A model generated the notes under the pieces. That model saw only the letters and a list, made by a program, of their open reading frames with translations. It was not told the DNA's origin and ran no database searches. From an uncultured bacterium (GTDB taxonomy: Bacteria; Bacteroidota; Bacteroidia; Chitinophagales; CAIODY01), in the NCBI GenBank assembly GCA_903857255.1, contig CAIODY010000118.1, positions 1 to 46,459 on the forward strand: 46,459 nt of DNA, in the 5' to 3' direction. Positions within the stretch are counted from its first letter, which is position 1. Each line of letters begins with the position of its first letter. Made by a program: the position numbers and the translations under genes. Below, one piece after another: positions 43,146 through 46,459 of the stretch.

Positions 43146-44147
43146 GTGATTCAACTCTTTAAATCTAATAATCCAGCAACAGTTTTTTTGATTGTGCTGT
43201 TAGCAATTTTGCTGCATCTGCCGTATTTGTTGCATCCACAAGCACATCAAATTGTGCCAACCGATATTGGTGGTTATTATTTAATGCAAATAACGAATGC
43301 ACCTTTGCAGAATAATTTATTGTTGGGCGAAATAGTTTTATTGGCGTTAATTATTGTACAAGCTTTGTTGTGGAATACATTTTTATCCAACGTTAGATTT
43401 TTGCCACAACAAAATTTTCTGCCATCATTTGTATTCATTATTTTTTCGGCTGTACTGCCTGATTTCAATGCACTTTCACCCGTTTTTTTTACTACGTTCA
43501 TTTTAATTTGGATGCTGTATAAAATGAATAACATTTATCGAAAAGAAAAACAAACTGGTGCTACTTTCGATTTAGGATTTGCAGTAGGCTTAGCTTCTAT
43601 GTTAGCAGCACACAATATTTTTTTATTGTTTTTCGGAATTTTTGGTTTGGCAATTCTTCGCCCAACTACTTTTAAAGAATGGCTTAATTTTATAATTGGA
43701 ATTTTCATTCCGTTTTTTTTAGTAGGCACTTGGTGGTTTTATACAGGCAGATTTTTTCAGTTTGAAGAAAGCATTATTGGTAATTTAATTTTTAGAAAAA
43801 GCTTTGTAACTAATTTAAATACTGGCTTTTGGGTAGTTTCAAGTGCAACTATTTTGATGATAATTTCCAGCTATTTTTTATTAAGCACTCGTCAATTAAG
43901 CCGCTTGGTATTGATTCGAAAATTTTTCAATGTACTTTTTCATTTGTGCTGGATAACGGCTTTGATGTGGTTTTTCAGTACTGATAGAAGCCTAAATGTA
44001 TTTTATCTTTTAGCAATTCCGCTAAGTTTTTATTTTGCCTATTATCTTTGCATCGAAAAAAAAACATGGAAAGCTGATTTGTGGATAGGAATTTGGATAG
44101 CAGCTATTTTATTTTCACAGTATTTTAATCAATCAAAAATATTCTAA
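43146..44147 (+). CDS. DUF6427-like multi-spanning membrane protein
   Basis: 333 residues, about nine transmembrane helices, starting with GTG at 43146. It begins MIQLFKSNNPATVFLIVLLAILLHLPYLLHP, which matches the start of a family of Bacteroidota membrane proteins (DUF6427) often found next to purine or cell-division genes. Function unknown. purQ follows after 9 nt, so the two are probably cotranscribed. Confidence 0.7.
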   Translation: MIQLFKSNNPATVFLIVLLAILLHLPYLLHPQAHQIVPTDIGGYYLMQITNAPLQNNLLLGEIVLLALIIVQALLWNTFLSNVRFLPQQNFLPSFVFIIFSAVLPDFNALSPVFFTTFILIWMLYKMNNIYRKEKQTGATFDLGFAVGLASMLAAHNIFLLFFGIFGLAILRPTTFKEWLNFIIGIFIPFFLVGTWWFYTGRFFQFEESIIGNLIFRKSFVTNLNTGFWVVSSATILMIISSYFLLSTRQLSRLVLIRKFFNVLFHLCWITALMWFFSTDRSLNVFYLLAIPLSFYFAYYLCIEKKTWKADLWIGIWIAAILFSQYFNQSKIF

Positions 44148-44156
44148 AACATAATT

Positions 44157-44864
44157 ATGAAGTTTGGTGTAGTAGTGTTTCCAGGTTCTAATTGCGACCG
44201 TGATATGATTCATGTTTTGCAAGATGTAATGCAACAAGAAGTGAAAGTTTTGTGGCACAAAGACCACGATTTACAAGGGCTTACGACTGATGATTGCATT
44301 GTGTTGCCAGGCGGTTTTTCTTATGGCGATTATTTACGGTGCGGTGCGATTGCAAAATTTTCACCCATCATGCGAAAAGTGATGGAGCATGCTAACAACG
44401 GTGGTTTTGTGTGGGGCATTTGCAATGGTTTTCAAATTTTATGCGAAAGCGGATTGTTGCCTGGTGCTTTATTACGCAACAACAATCAAAAATTTATTTG
44501 CAAAAATGTGTACTTAACTGCAACACATTCCGAGTCAGCATTAACAAGAAATATTTTACAAGATGATGTTTTGAAAATTCCGATTGCACATGCCGAAGGT
44601 AGATATTACGCCGATGAAGCTACTTTGAAAAATCTGAAAAAGAACGGACAAATTTTGTTTCAATATTGCAATGAAGAAGGTGATGTAACTGCTGAAGCCA
44701 ATCCGAATGGAGCATTACTCAACATTGCTGGCATTTGCAATGAAAAAGGAAATGTGTTTGGCATGATGCCACATCCTGAACGTGCAGCCGAAGAAGATTT
44801 GAATAATATCGATGGCAGAAAATTATTTGAAAGTTTACTCAACTTAAATTTAGTTGAGCAATAA
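44157..44864 (+). CDS. purQ: Phosphoribosylformylglycinamidine synthase subunit PurQ
   Basis: 235 residues, class I glutamine amidotransferase subunit that supplies ammonia for FGAM formation. [20 protein letters not shown] is the N-terminus; the nucleophile Cys lies in [20 protein letters not shown]; the catalytic His-Glu pair is in [13 protein letters not shown]. The separate-subunit form implies purL and purS elsewhere in the genome; neither is in the window. Confidence 0.95.
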   Translation: MKFGVVVFPGSNCDRDMIHVLQDVMQQEVKVLWHKDHDLQGLTTDDCIVLPGGFSYGDYLRCGAIAKFSPIMRKVMEHANNGGFVWGICNGFQILCESGLLPGALLRNNNQKFICKNVYLTATHSESALTRNILQDDVLKIPIAHAEGRYYADEATLKNLKKNGQILFQYCNEEGDVTAEANPNGALLNIAGICNEKGNVFGMMPHPERAAEEDLNNIDGRKLFESLLNLNLVEQ

Positions 44865-44918
44865 AATTCAAACAGCAATTATATCTATACGCATTAAAAT
44901 TTCAACAATCAATTTAAC

Positions 44919-46364
44919 ATGATTCCTTTAGTCTTAATTTTAATTCCTCTCATTGGCGGGTTGTTTTTATTGTTGTCGGGCAAAATCGGCAACAAAGCTA
45001 TGGCTGTAGGCTTCAGCACTATCAATGCTTTGATAACCATTGCCGCCGCTTATTTTTATTACACTGATATTCAGTTGGGCGCATTCAATCAAACCGTGAA
45101 TTTATTTGGAATTAAATTCTTATTATCGTTAAATGAATTTGGCAATCAAGGTGGCAATTTATCATTAGCCATGGTGTTGCTTACCAATATTTTGTACCCG
45201 ATAATTTTATTAACCGCTAACAAAAACATTAAAAGCGAAGGCGCATTTTATGGTTTATTGCTGCTCATACAATCAGGATTGGTAGGCGTTTTCACAGCTT
45301 GGGATGTAATTTCATTTTACATATTTTTCGAAATGGGATTGGTGCCAGCTTATTTTTTAGTAGGTATTTGGGGCAGCGGCGATGACAAAGCAAAAATAGC
45401 TTTCAAATTTTTTGTGTACACTTTATTTGGTAGCTTAATTATGTTAGTTGCCATCATTTATTTAGTGAATGCTAGCGGAATGGGCTTCCACACTGATTAT
45501 GGCAGCATTTTTAATACGGCAAGAAATTTAGATTTAAAAACACAAATGGAATTAACAGGTTTTTTCTTGTTGGCTTTTATGATAAAAATGCCAATGGTTC
45601 CATTTCATACTTGGCAACCAAAAACTTATCGAACTGCTCCAACCACAGTAACCATGGTACTTTCAGCCTTGATGGCTAAAATGGGATTGTACGGAATTAT
45701 TCGTTTTGTGATGACCGCTATGCCTGCGGCTTATCATCATTTGCAACCTTACATGATGGTATTAGCCATTGCAGGAATTATTTATGCCGCAGTGATAGCC
45801 ATTCGTCAAGATGATTTAAAATCATTGATGGCTTACTCATCCATCTCACACATGGCTTTGATGGCAGCAGGTATTTTTGCTTTTAATTTATCGGGCTTTG
45901 AAGCATCGGTTTTGCAAATGTTTAATCATGGAATTATTGTAGTAGGATTATTATTTGCAGTTGAATTAATTCATCAACAAACAGGCACTTATAAAATTAG
46001 CGAATTGGGTGGCATCGCAAAAAATGCACCTCGATTAGCCACCTGTTTTTTGATTATGTTATTGGCATCAGTTGGTTTGCCTTTGACCAATGGTTTTGTT
46101 GGAGAGTTTTTATTGTTGAAAGGAATTTTTCAATCAGAAGTTAGATACAGCCACGTTTTGGCGTTGTTCGCTGGGTTAACAATTATTCTCGGCGCAGTGT
46201 ATATGTTGCGTAGTTATCAATATGCTATGTACGGTGAAACAAATGAAGTAACTGTACAAACCAAAGATATTAGCATCACTCAATTATTAATTTGGATTCC
46301 TTTGATAGCAATTGTTTTAGCTTTGGGAATATTTCCAAATTTGTTTTTGAATTTGATTTTTTAA
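44919..46364 (+). CDS. nuoM: NADH-quinone oxidoreductase subunit M
   Basis: 481 residues, about 14 helices, antiporter-like proton-pumping subunit of complex I. ISFYIFFEMGLVPAYFLVGIWG holds the conserved helix-5 Glu; FMIKMPMVPFHTWQPKTYRTAPT and LSALMAKMGLYGIIRF carry the helix-7 and -8 lysines; GLPLTNGFVGEFLLLKGIF contains the helix-12 Glu. All key charged residues seem present. Unlike the standard order, neither nuoL nor nuoN adjoins it: purQ is upstream and a terminator then a tRNA are downstream. Confidence 0.93.
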   Translation: MIPLVLILIPLIGGLFLLLSGKIGNKAMAVGFSTINALITIAAAYFYYTDIQLGAFNQTVNLFGIKFLLSLNEFGNQGGNLSLAMVLLTNILYPIILLTANKNIKSEGAFYGLLLLIQSGLVGVFTAWDVISFYIFFEMGLVPAYFLVGIWGSGDDKAKIAFKFFVYTLFGSLIMLVAIIYLVNASGMGFHTDYGSIFNTARNLDLKTQMELTGFFLLAFMIKMPMVPFHTWQPKTYRTAPTTVTMVLSALMAKMGLYGIIRFVMTAMPAAYHHLQPYMMVLAIAGIIYAAVIAIRQDDLKSLMAYSSISHMALMAAGIFAFNLSGFEASVLQMFNHGIIVVGLLFAVELIHQQTGTYKISELGGIAKNAPRLATCFLIMLLASVGLPLTNGFVGEFLLLKGIFQSEVRYSHVLALFAGLTIILGAVYMLRSYQYAMYGETNEVTVQTKDISITQLLIWIPLIAIVLALGIFPNLFLNLIF

Positions 46365-46387
46365 AAAGCACTAAATAGATTAGAAAT

Positions 46388-46425
46388 AAAAAAAGGCTGT
46401 ATCGTTTTATCGAACAGCCTTTTTT
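46388..46425. terminator. Bidirectional terminator after nuoM
   Basis: AGGCTGT pairs with ACAGCCT around a 14-nt loop, with seven A and six T flanking. It ends nuoM and, on the other strand, the tRNA transcript. Confidence 0.9.
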
Positions 46426-46433
46426 GTTTTTTG

Positions 46434-46459
46434 GGTGAATGATGGGGCTCGAACCCACG
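46434..46459 (-). tRNA. tRNA, 3' part only (probably His)
   Basis: On the minus strand the window edge gives the T-arm (GTGGG, TTCGAGC, CCCAT) and the acceptor 3' strand CATTCAC followed by C. A C at the discriminator position is a hallmark of tRNA-His. The anticodon lies outside the window, so the assignment is an inference. Confidence 0.7.

Noticed and set aside
1-46459. A CRISPR array, prophage, integrative element or biosynthetic cluster
   Set aside because: No regularly spaced repeats, no integrase, capsid, tail or conjugation genes, and no synthase modules were found in either strand.

Overview
The window looks like a stretch of the chromosome of a gliding or T9SS-bearing Bacteroidota bacterium, probably near Chitinophagales/Sphingobacteriales (inference from gene content, not a phylogeny). 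The evidence is a low G+C content, a gldG gene, three proteins with Por/T9SS-type C-terminal sorting domains, SPII lipoproteins, GH3-family, DUF4835 and DUF6427 proteins, and several copies of the Bacteroidota promoter box TAnnTTTG. Almost everything is ordinary housekeeping sequence. I see no phage, plasmid, CRISPR array, defence island or biosynthetic cluster.

Layout. 1-6250: gldG, an EamA transporter, rpsP, asnS, nth and, on the minus strand, a short-chain dehydrogenase. 6250-8150: the only clearly accessory patch, with a decayed polyvalent-protein-type kinase gene, a cluster of REP-like palindromes, the tail of a lost gene, a small lipoprotein and an XRE regulator. 8200-20840: polA, a secreted methyltransferase-like protein, a frameshifted TPR gene, a T9SS cargo protein, a SprT-like protease, ftsH-rsfS, birA, a TPR protein, a CoA-binding protein, zapA, a helix-hairpin-helix protein and a lipoprotein. 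20900-26590: a GH3 protein, a beta-helix T9SS protein, a small conserved protein, an outer-membrane barrel, lptB and two tRNAs (Val, Glu). 26690-33040: purT, a hypothetical, a class I aldolase, an AraC-like regulator, an APC permease and a lipoprotein. 33120-37240: a compact minus-strand operon (response regulator, DUF952, DUF2798, AlgH/YqgE), then waaA, a hypothetical and tdk. 37360-46459: a PKD/T9SS protein, an FtsE-like ATPase, a nucleoside transporter, coaBC-DUF4835-DUF6427-purQ, nuoM and the 3' part of a tRNA, probably His.

How the genes fit together. Envelope and surface functions recur: GldG, three T9SS cargoes, LptB and WaaA for LPS, an OM barrel, and lipoproteins. Information-processing genes are spread between them (rpsP, asnS, polA, nth, rsfS, ftsH). 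Nucleotide metabolism appears as purT, purQ, tdk and a NupG-like transporter. Most operons are short and closed by clear stem-loop terminators.

The most noteworthy signals are not a new gene system but genome texture. Short low-complexity or palindromic repeat words, of kinds usually intergenic in Bacteroidota, lie inside or immediately before reading frames and are read through in frame: in polA, waaA, the DUF4835 signal peptide and the beta-helix sorting domain, and in front of tdk and coaBC. Two genes can be reconstructed by hand across a single-base indel; one of them also has an in-frame stop. Several genes have a TAnnTTTG-like box only 4-6 nt before the start codon, which suggests leaderless mRNAs.
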